From assembly GCA_964564635.1 (NCBI GenBank), contig CAZMAR010000001.1:620001-684000 (forward strand): a stretch of 64,000 bases of DNA, read 5' to 3'. Below, piece by piece: positions 26,056-34,288 of this stretch; the first letter of the stretch is position 1, and each line of letters starts with the position of its first letter. The stretch is from Tepidaquicella sp964564635 (GTDB lineage: Bacteria > Bacteroidota > Ignavibacteria > Tepidaquicellales > Tepidaquicellaceae). Under the pieces are notes generated by a model that was not told the origin of the DNA, searched no databases, and saw nothing but the letters and a program-made list of their open reading frames with translations. Position numbers and translations under genes: made by a program.

Positions 26056-27924
26056 TTAAGATTCTTTATTTTCATTATTAATATTCGCATGTTCCGGTAC
26101 AGATATATTATTATTCTGTTTTTCTTTTTGTACAGTCAAATCTTCACCACTAAGCTTCTTATGAATTGCATTTGCTGCTATCCTACCAGCACCCATAGCA
26201 AGAATTACAGTAGCAGAACCTGTAACAATATCTCCACCAGCATAAACATTTTCAACAGAAGTTTCATTTGTTTCTGGATTTACTTCAATGTATCCCCATT
26301 TATTTCGTTTTAATTCAGGAAAATCCTGAAATATTAAAGGATTAGAAGTCGTACCAATTGCTACCACAACGAGGTCACAATCAATTATAAAATTAGACCC
26401 TTCAATTGGAATAGGTCTTCTTCTTCCTGAACTATCAGGTTCTCCCAATTTCATTCTAATACATTCCATACCCTTAACCATCTTTTGATCATTACCAATA
26501 TATCTTACAGGATTTGTTAGCAACATAAATTTAATTCCTTCTTCTTCAGCATGTCTGACTTCTTCAATTCTTGCGGGTAATTCTGCTCTTGACCTACGAT
26601 ATACAATTGTAACTTCTGATGCACCTGTTCTAATAGCAGTTCTTGCTGAGTCCATAGCCACATTACCACCACCAATAACAACAACTTTATTTCCTTTAGG
26701 TTTTGGTGTATCGTATTCCGGGAAGCGATAAGCTTTCATCAAGTTCATTCTTGTTAGGTATTCATTAGCGGAGAATATATTACCTAAATTTTCACCTTCA
26801 ATATTCATAAAAACAGGCAAGCCCGCACCAACTCCAATAAAAACAGCATCAAAATTTTCCCTCAATTCCTGTATAGTAATTGTTTTCCCAATAACAGAAT
26901 TTAATTCAATTTTAACACCAAGTTGTTTTAAATAATCAATTTCTGCATGCACAATTGCTTTTGGTAATCTGAATTCAGGAATACCATAAACCAGCACTCC
27001 ACCAGGTTCATGTAAAGCTTCAAATATTGTAACGGAGTATCCAAGTTGTTGTAGATCTGCTGCAACAGTCAAACCGGCTGGTCCGCTACCGACTACTGCA
27101 ATTCTTTTATTAATTCTTTTTTTAATTTCCGGGATTCTGACAAGTTCCATTCTCCGCTCATAGTCCGCAAGAAATCTCTCTAAATTACCTATAGCAACAG
27201 GTTTATCTCTTAATCCAAGAATACATTTTGCTTCGCATTGAGATTCTTGCGGGCATACCCTACCACATATAGCAGGAAGAATATTTCGTTCTTTAATTTT
27301 CTTTATAGCCTCATCATATTTCCCTTCCGAAGTCAATCTGATAAATTCAGGTATGTCGATATTAACAGGACATCCATCAACACACTTTGGTTCTTTACAT
27401 TGTAAACACCTACCCGCCTCTAACTCAGCTAATTCGGAAGTATATCCATAGGGCACTTCTTGATAATTTGTAACCCTTAATTTCTGGTCCTGCTCCGGCA
27501 TTTCCTGTCTCGGAATCTTTAATTTTATCTTATTCTCATCTGCCTTAGTTAATCCATGCCAGGGACATCCACATTTCATACAAATAAAAAACGGAATAAG
27601 CTTTGAAAAAGCCGTAATAATCATCTCTGCTGCTGCAGAACCACATTCTGCACACCTAATATTCTCAACAATTAAGGAATTTTTACATTTAGGACAAATC
27701 AAGTCATCAAGAATATCACCTTCTGCAATTGGTTTTGACGAAACCACTTCGAATACATCTAAATATGGGCTTAATTTCAAATCGATAAGTTCCCCTTTAT
27801 ACTTTGCCTTAAAAACTAAATACTTTTCTTCCTTTCTCTCATAATTGAATGTATTCTTACAATGTGGGCAATAGGTATTAAGATATGTCTTAAACTTTAA
27901 ATATTTTACATCTTGGATTACCAT
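26056..27924 (-). CDS. nfnB: NfnB/GltD-like NAD(P)H flavoprotein with N-terminal zinc-ribbon module
   Basis: FAD- and NADPH-binding subunit of the NADH-dependent ferredoxin:NADP+ oxidoreductase (Nfn) type, also called glutamate synthase small-subunit-like or SudA. Residues 165-622 are the family core: two [4Fe-4S] sites (CLQCKEPKCVDGCP and ICGRVCPQESQCEAKC), FAD site GSGPAG at 279-284, the second nucleotide site GGGNVAMD, and KLGEPDSSGRRRPI. Residues 1-135 are extra: four CxxC pairs (Cys19/22, 77/80, 91/94, 115/118) ending GCPWHGL. That module is repeated in the first gene of the operon. No glutamate synthase large subunit is nearby, so an Nfn role is preferred. Confidence 0.85.
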   Translation of the reverse strand: MVIQDVKYLKFKTYLNTYCPHCKNTFNYERKEEKYLVFKAKYKGELIDLKLSPYLDVFEVVSSKPIAEGDILDDLICPKCKNSLIVENIRCAECGSAAAEMIITAFSKLIPFFICMKCGCPWHGLTKADENKIKLKIPRQEMPEQDQKLRVTNYQEVPYGYTSELAELEAGRCLQCKEPKCVDGCPVNIDIPEFIRLTSEGKYDEAIKKIKERNILPAICGRVCPQESQCEAKCILGLRDKPVAIGNLERFLADYERRMELVRIPEIKKRINKRIAVVGSGPAGLTVAADLQQLGYSVTIFEALHEPGGVLVYGIPEFRLPKAIVHAEIDYLKQLGVKIELNSVIGKTITIQELRENFDAVFIGVGAGLPVFMNIEGENLGNIFSANEYLTRMNLMKAYRFPEYDTPKPKGNKVVVIGGGNVAMDSARTAIRTGASEVTIVYRRSRAELPARIEEVRHAEEEGIKFMLLTNPVRYIGNDQKMVKGMECIRMKLGEPDSSGRRRPIPIEGSNFIIDCDLVVVAIGTTSNPLIFQDFPELKRNKWGYIEVNPETNETSVENVYAGGDIVTGSATVILAMGAGRIAANAIHKKLSGEDLTVQKEKQNNNISVPEHANINNENKES

Positions 27925-27944
27925 AAATAAGGGTTATTTAATTT

Positions 27945-28769
27945 TTATCTAATAGAATATAAAAGTGAATCTTTTTCTTCTTTTAAATAAAGGGAATTTC
28001 GTTTTTCAAGTTCATCAAAATCTACTTCGTGTCCATTGAAGTCAGGTCCATCAACACAACAGAATTTAATTTCTTTTCCGATTGTAACCCTGCAGCCTCC
28101 ACACATACCAGTACCATCAATCATAATTGGATTTAATGAAACCATTGTAGGGATGTTATACTTTTTAGTTAATTTACAAACATTCTTCATCATAACTATT
28201 GGACCTATGGCATAAACAAGTTTTATATCATATCTTTCTTCCAGATATTTTTCAAGTGGTTGTGTTACAAATCCTCTAACACCCCAGCTTCCATCATCAG
28301 TAGTAACGACCAATTCATCACATATAGCTTGCATTTCTCTTTCTAATATTATCAAATCTTTTTCTCTTGCTCCAATAATACCTATAACGAAATTATCTGC
28401 TTCTTTAAATGCCTTTGCAACATGGTGAAGAATTGCAATTCCAGTTCCACCCCCAACCATAATTACAGTCCCTATTTTAGATACTTCAGCAGGTCTACCT
28501 AATGGTCCTACCACATCGCGAATTAATTCACCTTCTTTTAAAGAACGCATCAAAGCTGTAGTTTTGCCTACAACTTGAAATATTATAGTAATTGTTCCTG
28601 AAAAAGCATCCTTATCGGCAATAGTCATAGGAACCCGTTCTCCAAATTCATTAACCCTTAATATGACAAATTGTCCCGCTTTGGCTTTCTGGGCTATTTT
28701 AGGGGCATGAATATCAAACCTGATAATAGACCCCTTTGCCATTTCCTGTTTTCTTACTATTTGATACAT
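27945..28769 (-). CDS. nfnA: NfnA-like ferredoxin-NADP reductase / sulfide dehydrogenase subunit
   Basis: FAD/[2Fe-2S] subunit that pairs with NfnB. The ferredoxin-reductase fold shows RVPMTIAD for FAD near residues 45-52 and the nucleotide loop GGGTGIAI in the middle. The cluster site is DGTGMCGGCRV followed by a Cys pair in KFCCVDGPDF, the family arrangement in which an Asp and three Cys hold the [2Fe-2S] cluster. In characterised Nfn this FAD is the site handling NADH. It lies 20 bases before the nfnB-like gene. SudB of sulfide dehydrogenase is the alternative name for the same fold. Confidence 0.88.
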   Translation of the reverse strand: MYQIVRKQEMAKGSIIRFDIHAPKIAQKAKAGQFVILRVNEFGERVPMTIADKDAFSGTITIIFQVVGKTTALMRSLKEGELIRDVVGPLGRPAEVSKIGTVIMVGGGTGIAILHHVAKAFKEADNFVIGIIGAREKDLIILEREMQAICDELVVTTDDGSWGVRGFVTQPLEKYLEERYDIKLVYAIGPIVMMKNVCKLTKKYNIPTMVSLNPIMIDGTGMCGGCRVTIGKEIKFCCVDGPDFNGHEVDFDELEKRNSLYLKEEKDSLLYSIR

Positions 28770-28794
28770 AGGATTTTCAATTTAATTTTTATAA

Positions 28795-29670
28795 TTACCA
28801 TTCCATACTATCTTCTAATTTTATCTCATTAATATCATCCTCACTTAAACCATGCCATTTACAACCTTTTTTAGAACATATATAGAAATTAATTAATTTA
28901 GTTCTTGCACTAATTGAAATCACAGCAACGGGCGAACCGCATAGCTCACAGGATTTATCTTTAATAACAAGACTTGCATCGCAATGACAACACTTAATAT
29001 CATTAACTACTTTATCCTCCTGCAAAAAGATTGTTGATTTAGATGAGAATACATTTAGATATGGGCTCAAAAATACATATCCCTCCTCATTTTTTTCATT
29101 AATAATTTTCAGCTTTAGCATATCTTCTTCATTCAAACTATGTTTACAATAAGGACAGTATGCATTTAGATATGTTCCCGTTTCAATTATTTCTTTGTCC
29201 TCATCAATTTCTTGTTTTGCTATTTTCTCTTCAACTGGTGTAATCAAGTCATGTTCTAAATTCTTAGCTTGATAACCGAATTCTTGATATAATTTAGTTA
29301 ACGCTTGAGATAAATCTTCAAATTCAACCACATGGTTCTTACATCCAGCTCTTGAACAGATAGCAACCTTCCCTCCAATATCCAGGACAAAAGATACCAT
29401 AGGAGCATTACAAACGCTGCATTTTTCTTCGGTATTCAAAATTCCATTACATTTCATACAGGAGAAAGTGGCAATGGAATCTTTTTTAATTTCAAAATCA
29501 CAAATATAATTGTAACTTCCATAAATTGAACTTAATCTAATTATCCCTGAATCGTCTCCTATTTTTATTTTTAGTTTTATGCTCGGTTGATTATCAACCA
29601 TGTTTTCTTCATCCATTAATGAGCCACCACATAAAGGGCATTTAACATTTAATGAAATAAAATTATACAT
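28795..29670 (-). CDS. double zinc-ribbon protein, first gene of the redox operon
   Basis: 291-residue soluble protein I cannot assign to a named family. It is made of two copies of an eight-cysteine module joined by a charged linker (about 120-165). Copy 1: Cys11/14, 71/74, 84/87, 105/110. Copy 2: Cys172/175, 227/230, 241/244, 265/270, ending GCKWHGL. Copy 2 is clearly homologous to the N-terminal 125 residues of the NfnB-like protein (shared YLNxYCPxCK, LSPYLxVF, CxxCG and WHGL). The pairs suggest two structural zinc or rubredoxin-like sites per module. No signal peptide. Its position suggests an assembly factor or structural subunit of the complex (inference). Confidence 0.7.
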   Translation of the reverse strand: MYNFISLNVKCPLCGGSLMDEENMVDNQPSIKLKIKIGDDSGIIRLSSIYGSYNYICDFEIKKDSIATFSCMKCNGILNTEEKCSVCNAPMVSFVLDIGGKVAICSRAGCKNHVVEFEDLSQALTKLYQEFGYQAKNLEHDLITPVEEKIAKQEIDEDKEIIETGTYLNAYCPYCKHSLNEEDMLKLKIINEKNEEGYVFLSPYLNVFSSKSTIFLQEDKVVNDIKCCHCDASLVIKDKSCELCGSPVAVISISARTKLINFYICSKKGCKWHGLSEDDINEIKLEDSMEW

Positions 29671-29888
29671 AATAAAAGAAAATTAATTTTTTTTGAAAAA
29701 AAACTGATTCTTGTTATATATTTTATATAATAATTAGGGTCTAAAGAGGATTTTTTCTTTCTTAATCTTACTATATTGTCATCATCGCAAAGGCTCATTT
29801 CAAATACTTTTTTAAGCACACTTATATATGCAATATACTTATAAATGTATAAATTTTGAATGCAGAATTTTTATAATTTTTTTACTTA

Positions 29889-29916
29889 TTTCTAACATAC
29901 ATCTTACATTTGTCAA
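29889..29916 (-). promoter_or_regulatory. candidate promoter of the seven-gene redox operon
   Basis: On the minus strand TTGACA (29916 to 29911), a 16-base spacer, then TAGAAA (29894 to 29889). The -35 is perfect, the -10 weak. It would give a leader of about 210 bases. Confidence 0.3.
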
Positions 29917-29958
29917 TATTGAGGGATATTAATTTTTTCTTGATTTTACAAAAAAAAC

Positions 29959-29987
29959 TTGACTTTGCAATTTATTATGTATATATT
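29959..29987 (+). promoter_or_regulatory. sigma-70-like promoter of the secreted propeller gene
   Basis: TTGACT (29959-29964), a 17-base spacer and TATATT (29982-29987). A palindrome ATATTGA-AA-TCAATAT (29983-29998) covers the -10 and start site and could be an operator. The leader is about 130 bases. Confidence 0.5.
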
Positions 29988-30127
29988 GAAATCAATATAA
30001 TGATTTTTTTTGTGTTCTTTGTAAATATTTGGAAAAAATTACATTTTTTGAGGGGCGGGATGATTGAAGAGTGATTTTTAATTTAACAATTAAACATTTA
30101 AAAAATTAAAAAGAAAGGAAATGCGTT

Positions 30128-32008
30128 ATGATTAAAAAACTCATATTTTTATTTTTGCTTGTCTTAACAGTAAGAGCATACAGTCAAGAAACTATGTTCG
30201 TCCCGTTAGAGACAAATCCCCCTGTCATTACAGACAGGTCAGATGGGGTACTTAACCCTGTAATACCCAAGCCTTATGTTCCCACAGAAAGAGAACAAGA
30301 GCTAATTTATAAGATTAAAGCCCTTCGCGAACAGGACAATGAATCAAATAGAGCTGAGATAGCAAGATTAACAAAAGAACTTAATTCATTGTCTCCGAAT
30401 TTAGTTACTGCTCAATACACACCTTACAACGGTAGCATTGAGTATGTATCAAATTCACCGATAAATAATTTTGAAGACAACCCAACAATTTATGCCACAA
30501 AATTGTTTACAAATACTAAAATTAAATGTATGGCAACCGCAACTGAAATGCGCGGTTCAAACGCTGGCAAAATTTGGGTATTTGTTGGATTCTATTCCGG
30601 TAGTGCAAGTTCTCCAGACTCTGCAAGACTTTTTTACTCCACCAATAATGGTATCTCCTGGGGTCTATATGCGAATATTACTCTTGGAGGCACGGATAGA
30701 TTTAATACCGATGAAGCAGATATGGAAATAATTGAGTCCGGTACCGGTAACAGTTATATATGGATAGTTTATGGATTAACTGCAAACAATGGTACAGGAA
30801 AAGAGTTTTCAGGAGGTGCTGTGATAACCACTCCTACTTTTGGAGGTGCTTTGTATGCTTTCAGCTGGCCTGCTGATGATCCCGCAAAGAAGTATTATTT
30901 CCCCAGAATAACGAGTGATAATGCTTATTATTTATCAAATGCATATACCTATATTGCAATATCATTTGATTCTGCAAATGTAACTACTCAAAAATTTGCA
31001 ATGTGTTCAAATCCTTATACAACATCACCTTCTTTTACATATAAAGCGGATAAGATCTGGTGGTTTAGCTCAAGCCACACTACCCCATTGCACACAGATA
31101 TTGCATGGTTTTTAAATTCAGATGATTCTTTAATTATTGTTTATTCAAATGTACCTGATTCAACAAAACTATTTTTCTCAAAAATGTCTGCTTATGCACC
31201 CTATGTTGGTGTAAGCGCAGGAGGATCTATCGGCGGTAGCGAAGCCACTATGCGAAAATCTCATGCAAAACTTGCAACAAACGGAAATTCTAACGGAGTC
31301 ATTATTACCTCATTCAGACAATGGAATTCAACAAATAATAATTGGCGAGCAAAATATTTCCGTACCACCGATTTTAGTTTCACTGGCTCTTTTTCCCAAT
31401 CCACCTTATTTGGCTCTACAACTGCTGAAACTTATCCACCTGAAATAATGGGAAAAAGAGCAACCAACACATTTTATCTTTCTATGATACATTGGGGTTC
31501 AGGTGCAGACAGTTTACAATATCTTGTAATAACTGGTACTACAGGTGCCTGGCCAACAAATATTTTGAAAATGAACCCATCATTTTTACTAACGGGTAGT
31601 ATTTCTCCAAAACCAGGATTTAGAAATGTCAGTGGTGATAGCTGCTTTGTGATTTACAATGAGTCTGGTCCTTATCATGTGTGGGCGTCAGCTGGATGTA
31701 GCGGTTCGGTTAACTCAGTTGGAAATAATAACAATATTATACCAGATAATTATGAATTAACGCAGAACTATCCAAATCCATTCAATCCTGTAACAGCAAT
31801 AAGATTCAGCATACCAAAAGACCAATTTGTAAAGTTAAGTATTTATGATGTAACAGGAAGAGAAGTAGCCATACTGGTAAATGAAGTAAAGAAAGCAGGT
31901 AGCTACATAGTCGAATTCAATGCTGGTGACCTTGTTAGTGGAGTATATTTCTATAAACTAACAGCAGGAGAGTTCAGCTCAGTAAAGAAAATGGTTCTTG
32001 TAAAGTAA
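30128..32008 (+). CDS. secreted sialidase-like beta-propeller protein with T9SS sorting domain
   Basis: 626 residues. Signal peptide with cut after AYSQ (about residue 21), a short charged helix (about 55-90), then beta-rich repeats carrying LFYSTNNGISWG, a BNR/Asp-box-like motif of sialidase-type propellers, and similar strands. The last 85 residues are a complete T9SS sorting domain (NYPNPFNP, TGREV, SGVYFYKL). It is therefore secreted or surface-attached. Sialidase catalytic arginines cannot be recognised, so no enzyme activity is claimed. The ATG at 30128 is preferred over the one at 30121 because the AAAGGA ribosome site is eight bases upstream. A strong terminator follows. Confidence 0.75.
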   Translation: MIKKLIFLFLLVLTVRAYSQETMFVPLETNPPVITDRSDGVLNPVIPKPYVPTEREQELIYKIKALREQDNESNRAEIARLTKELNSLSPNLVTAQYTPYNGSIEYVSNSPINNFEDNPTIYATKLFTNTKIKCMATATEMRGSNAGKIWVFVGFYSGSASSPDSARLFYSTNNGISWGLYANITLGGTDRFNTDEADMEIIESGTGNSYIWIVYGLTANNGTGKEFSGGAVITTPTFGGALYAFSWPADDPAKKYYFPRITSDNAYYLSNAYTYIAISFDSANVTTQKFAMCSNPYTTSPSFTYKADKIWWFSSSHTTPLHTDIAWFLNSDDSLIIVYSNVPDSTKLFFSKMSAYAPYVGVSAGGSIGGSEATMRKSHAKLATNGNSNGVIITSFRQWNSTNNNWRAKYFRTTDFSFTGSFSQSTLFGSTTAETYPPEIMGKRATNTFYLSMIHWGSGADSLQYLVITGTTGAWPTNILKMNPSFLLTGSISPKPGFRNVSGDSCFVIYNESGPYHVWASAGCSGSVNSVGNNNNIIPDNYELTQNYPNPFNPVTAIRFSIPKDQFVKLSIYDVTGREVAILVNEVKKAGSYIVEFNAGDLVSGVYFYKLTAGEFSSVKKMVLVK

Positions 32009-32033
32009 ATTAATAAAAATTTACATTGAATTT

Positions 32034-32068
32034 AGCGGGCAAGCAGTAATGCAAGCCCGCTTTTTTTT
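32034..32068 (+). terminator. Rho-independent terminator after the secreted propeller gene
   Basis: AGCGGGC (32034-32040) pairs with GCCCGCT (32055-32061), followed by a run of T. This is one of the most GC-rich spots in the window. Confidence 0.9.
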
Positions 32069-32184
32069 AAAGTTCACATAAAATAAAATCTCTATATACA
32101 ACGATTTATATTAATTGTGAAAAATTGCTTTATTTATATGTGAATATTGTTAGAAATATTTTTTTATTCTAAACCTCAAATTCC

Positions 32185-32919
32185 TTATACAGAATTTTTC
32201 AGATGCTGATTACCGGTTCTCATTCTAATTGCCTGTTCCCCTATGATGCGAACTGCATCATCAGAATCAATATAAGAAAGATTGATAACTAATGAATATA
32301 ATGATGGGTCTTTTATATCTTTAGAAAAATTCTTTTTGATATAATTTTCTCTGTCTTTATCCTCTTTTTTTATAAACTTAATAGCATTAATTCTATCAAG
32401 GTTAAAAATATTCCTTATGTTTTCAATCTTTTTTTCCATAGAGGAGATTAACCTGATATGCAATCCTGTTTTAAACTTTCTTGTAATAATATTTGCACCC
32501 CTCCCTACAATAACAACACATCCCATTGCGGCAAGTCGAAATATAGTGCGACTGACTTTTTGATTTATTTCAGACATCGGGGGATGCAAACCAAAAAACT
32601 GTTCAATAAGACTTTGAAGTTCCGGGATTTTTTTCTCGGGGATTAAATTAATAATATCAGAGGAAAGTTTATGATCTTCACTAACCCTTTCTAACAAATT
32701 TTTATCAAAAAGAGCCCAGTCACTTTTTCTTTGTTTATCATAATGATTTAAGTATGATACCAGTTTTTCTCCAATTGTGATTCCTCCTGCACCGGTTTCG
32801 CGTGAAATAGTAATAAAAGGATTTGTAATAAATCCCTTTTCACTGAAATTCTTATTACCGATTAATAATCTTTTATTAAAATATTCTTTTAACCTTTCAA
32901 ATGTAAAATTTCCTTCCAT
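32185..32919 (-). CDS. cytidylate kinase-like family protein
   Basis: P-loop protein of the cytidylate-kinase-like group. The N-terminal part reads FITISRETGAGGITIGEKL, the altered phosphate loop of this family, followed by DKNLLERV and later VVIVGRGANII and the charged lid-type segment KKEDKDRENYIKKNF. It differs from true CMP kinase (Cmk) in its loop and in the middle region, so its nucleotide substrate is uncertain. The gene is monocistronic and divergent from the radical SAM gene. Confidence 0.8.
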   Translation of the reverse strand: MEGNFTFERLKEYFNKRLLIGNKNFSEKGFITNPFITISRETGAGGITIGEKLVSYLNHYDKQRKSDWALFDKNLLERVSEDHKLSSDIINLIPEKKIPELQSLIEQFFGLHPPMSEINQKVSRTIFRLAAMGCVVIVGRGANIITRKFKTGLHIRLISSMEKKIENIRNIFNLDRINAIKFIKKEDKDRENYIKKNFSKDIKDPSLYSLVINLSYIDSDDAVRIIGEQAIRMRTGNQHLKNSV

Positions 32920-33043
32920 AAAACCTCCACTTGAAATTAAATTAAATTTAATGTAAATTTATTTTAAATGAAAGTATTTATAAAAACATAAAATAAAATT
33001 TTAAGAAATTATTAATTTTAAAATTAAAAAAATGATGTAGGCT

Positions 33044-34285
33044 ATGATTAAATTGAATCATCAAAATTATTATAGATTACCATGGAATCTCACAGACAAT
33101 TCTATAACCTGGTTAGAACCAACATCAAAATGTAACCTTGCCTGTCTTGGTTGCTATAGAAAAAATGAAAAAGATGGTCACAAACCATTTGAAGAAGTGA
33201 AAGAGGAAATTAGATTATTAAATAAGTATAGAAAAACAGATGGAATTTCCATTGCCGGTGGTGAACCCTTATTACATCCAAACATTATTGATATAGTAAA
33301 AGAAATTAAGTCATACGACTTAAAACCTATAATCAACACAAATGGTTATGCATTAACAAAAGAATTTCTTATAGAGCTAAAAAAAGCAGGAGTATTTGGT
33401 TTTACATTCCATATAGACAGTAAACAAGGACGTCCCGGTTGGAAAGATGCAAATGAACTTCAACTGAACGAATTAAGATACTATTATGCAAAAATGTTAA
33501 GTGAAGTTGGGAACATATCCTGTTCCTTTAATTCAACAGTTTACCGTGATACATTGCAATACATACCCGGCATGGTAAAATGGGCAGAAGAAAATATTGA
33601 TATTGTTCAGGTTATGGTATTTATTTTATATAGAATGGCAAATAATAATCTTTTCGATTTTTATATTGGTCCCGTTTCCATTAATACAGATGAATTGGTC
33701 TATAATATTCAACCTGAAGATGTAAAAGATATAAAAGCTGAAGAGGTTTACGAGTTAATAAAAAAAGATGACCCCGAATTTGATAGTTGTGGATATTTAA
33801 ATGGAACAAGTGATCCGGAATCCTTCAAATGGTTACTATCAATAAAGATAGCCAATAAAAGAAAAACTTATGGATATATGAGTAGCAAAGGGATTGAAAT
33901 AATTCAAACTTTTCACCATTTACTTAAAGGAAAATACCTTGCATACACAACTCCTAAAATGCAAGCAAAAGGGCGCTCATTATTATTACTTGGTGCTTTT
34001 GACAAAAAACTAAGGAAAATTTTCTTTAAGTATTTTCGCAACCCAATAAATCTCTTCCGAAAACTGTATACACAATCAATTATGATAATCCAACCGATAG
34101 ACATAATGGAAGACGGAAGGCAGAATATGTGTGACGGTTGCCCAGATATAACAATATGGAATGGGAAACTCGTTTGGTCCTGCAGAATGGAAGAGCAACT
34201 AAATTACGGGTTTAATGTACAGGCATATCCTAAAAACCTGAAAGAAATTATAGAAATGCAAAAGAAGAAGTACCAAAAAAATTGA
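33044..34285 (+). CDS. radical SAM protein
   Basis: Cytoplasmic radical enzyme: the [4Fe-4S] site is Cys30, Cys34 and Cys37 in SKCNLACLGCYRK, followed by the SAM-binding GGEPLLHP. The C-terminal region has Cys363, Cys366 and Cys380 (MCDGCPD ... WSCRMEEQ), which could support an auxiliary cluster, in a short version of a SPASM-like tail. The middle (about 200-330) is not recognisable. Product unknown. It ends four bases before mtnA, so the two are co-transcribed, which links it to removal of the 5'-deoxyadenosine or methylthioadenosine by-products of SAM enzymes (inference). Confidence 0.85.
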   Translation: MIKLNHQNYYRLPWNLTDNSITWLEPTSKCNLACLGCYRKNEKDGHKPFEEVKEEIRLLNKYRKTDGISIAGGEPLLHPNIIDIVKEIKSYDLKPIINTNGYALTKEFLIELKKAGVFGFTFHIDSKQGRPGWKDANELQLNELRYYYAKMLSEVGNISCSFNSTVYRDTLQYIPGMVKWAEENIDIVQVMVFILYRMANNNLFDFYIGPVSINTDELVYNIQPEDVKDIKAEEVYELIKKDDPEFDSCGYLNGTSDPESFKWLLSIKIANKRKTYGYMSSKGIEIIQTFHHLLKGKYLAYTTPKMQAKGRSLLLLGAFDKKLRKIFFKYFRNPINLFRKLYTQSIMIIQPIDIMEDGRQNMCDGCPDITIWNGKLVWSCRMEEQLNYGFNVQAYPKNLKEIIEMQKKKYQKN

Positions 34286-34288
34286 TAG

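Larger units (their letters stand above)
29671..30127. other. 457-base divergent regulatory region
   Basis: Separates the minus-strand redox operon from the plus-strand secreted protein gene. It holds a convincing plus-strand promoter (29959-29987), a weaker minus-strand one (29889-29916), and a 7-bp palindrome at 29983-29998. The minus-strand leader would be about 210 bases; I see no riboswitch fold or ORF that I can support in it. The plus-strand gene has a good AAAGGA ribosome site at 30114-30119. Confidence 0.5.

Noticed and set aside
29983..29998. FNR-type binding site
   Set aside because: The half sites TTGA and TCAA are two bases apart; FNR sites need TTGAT-N4-ATCAA.
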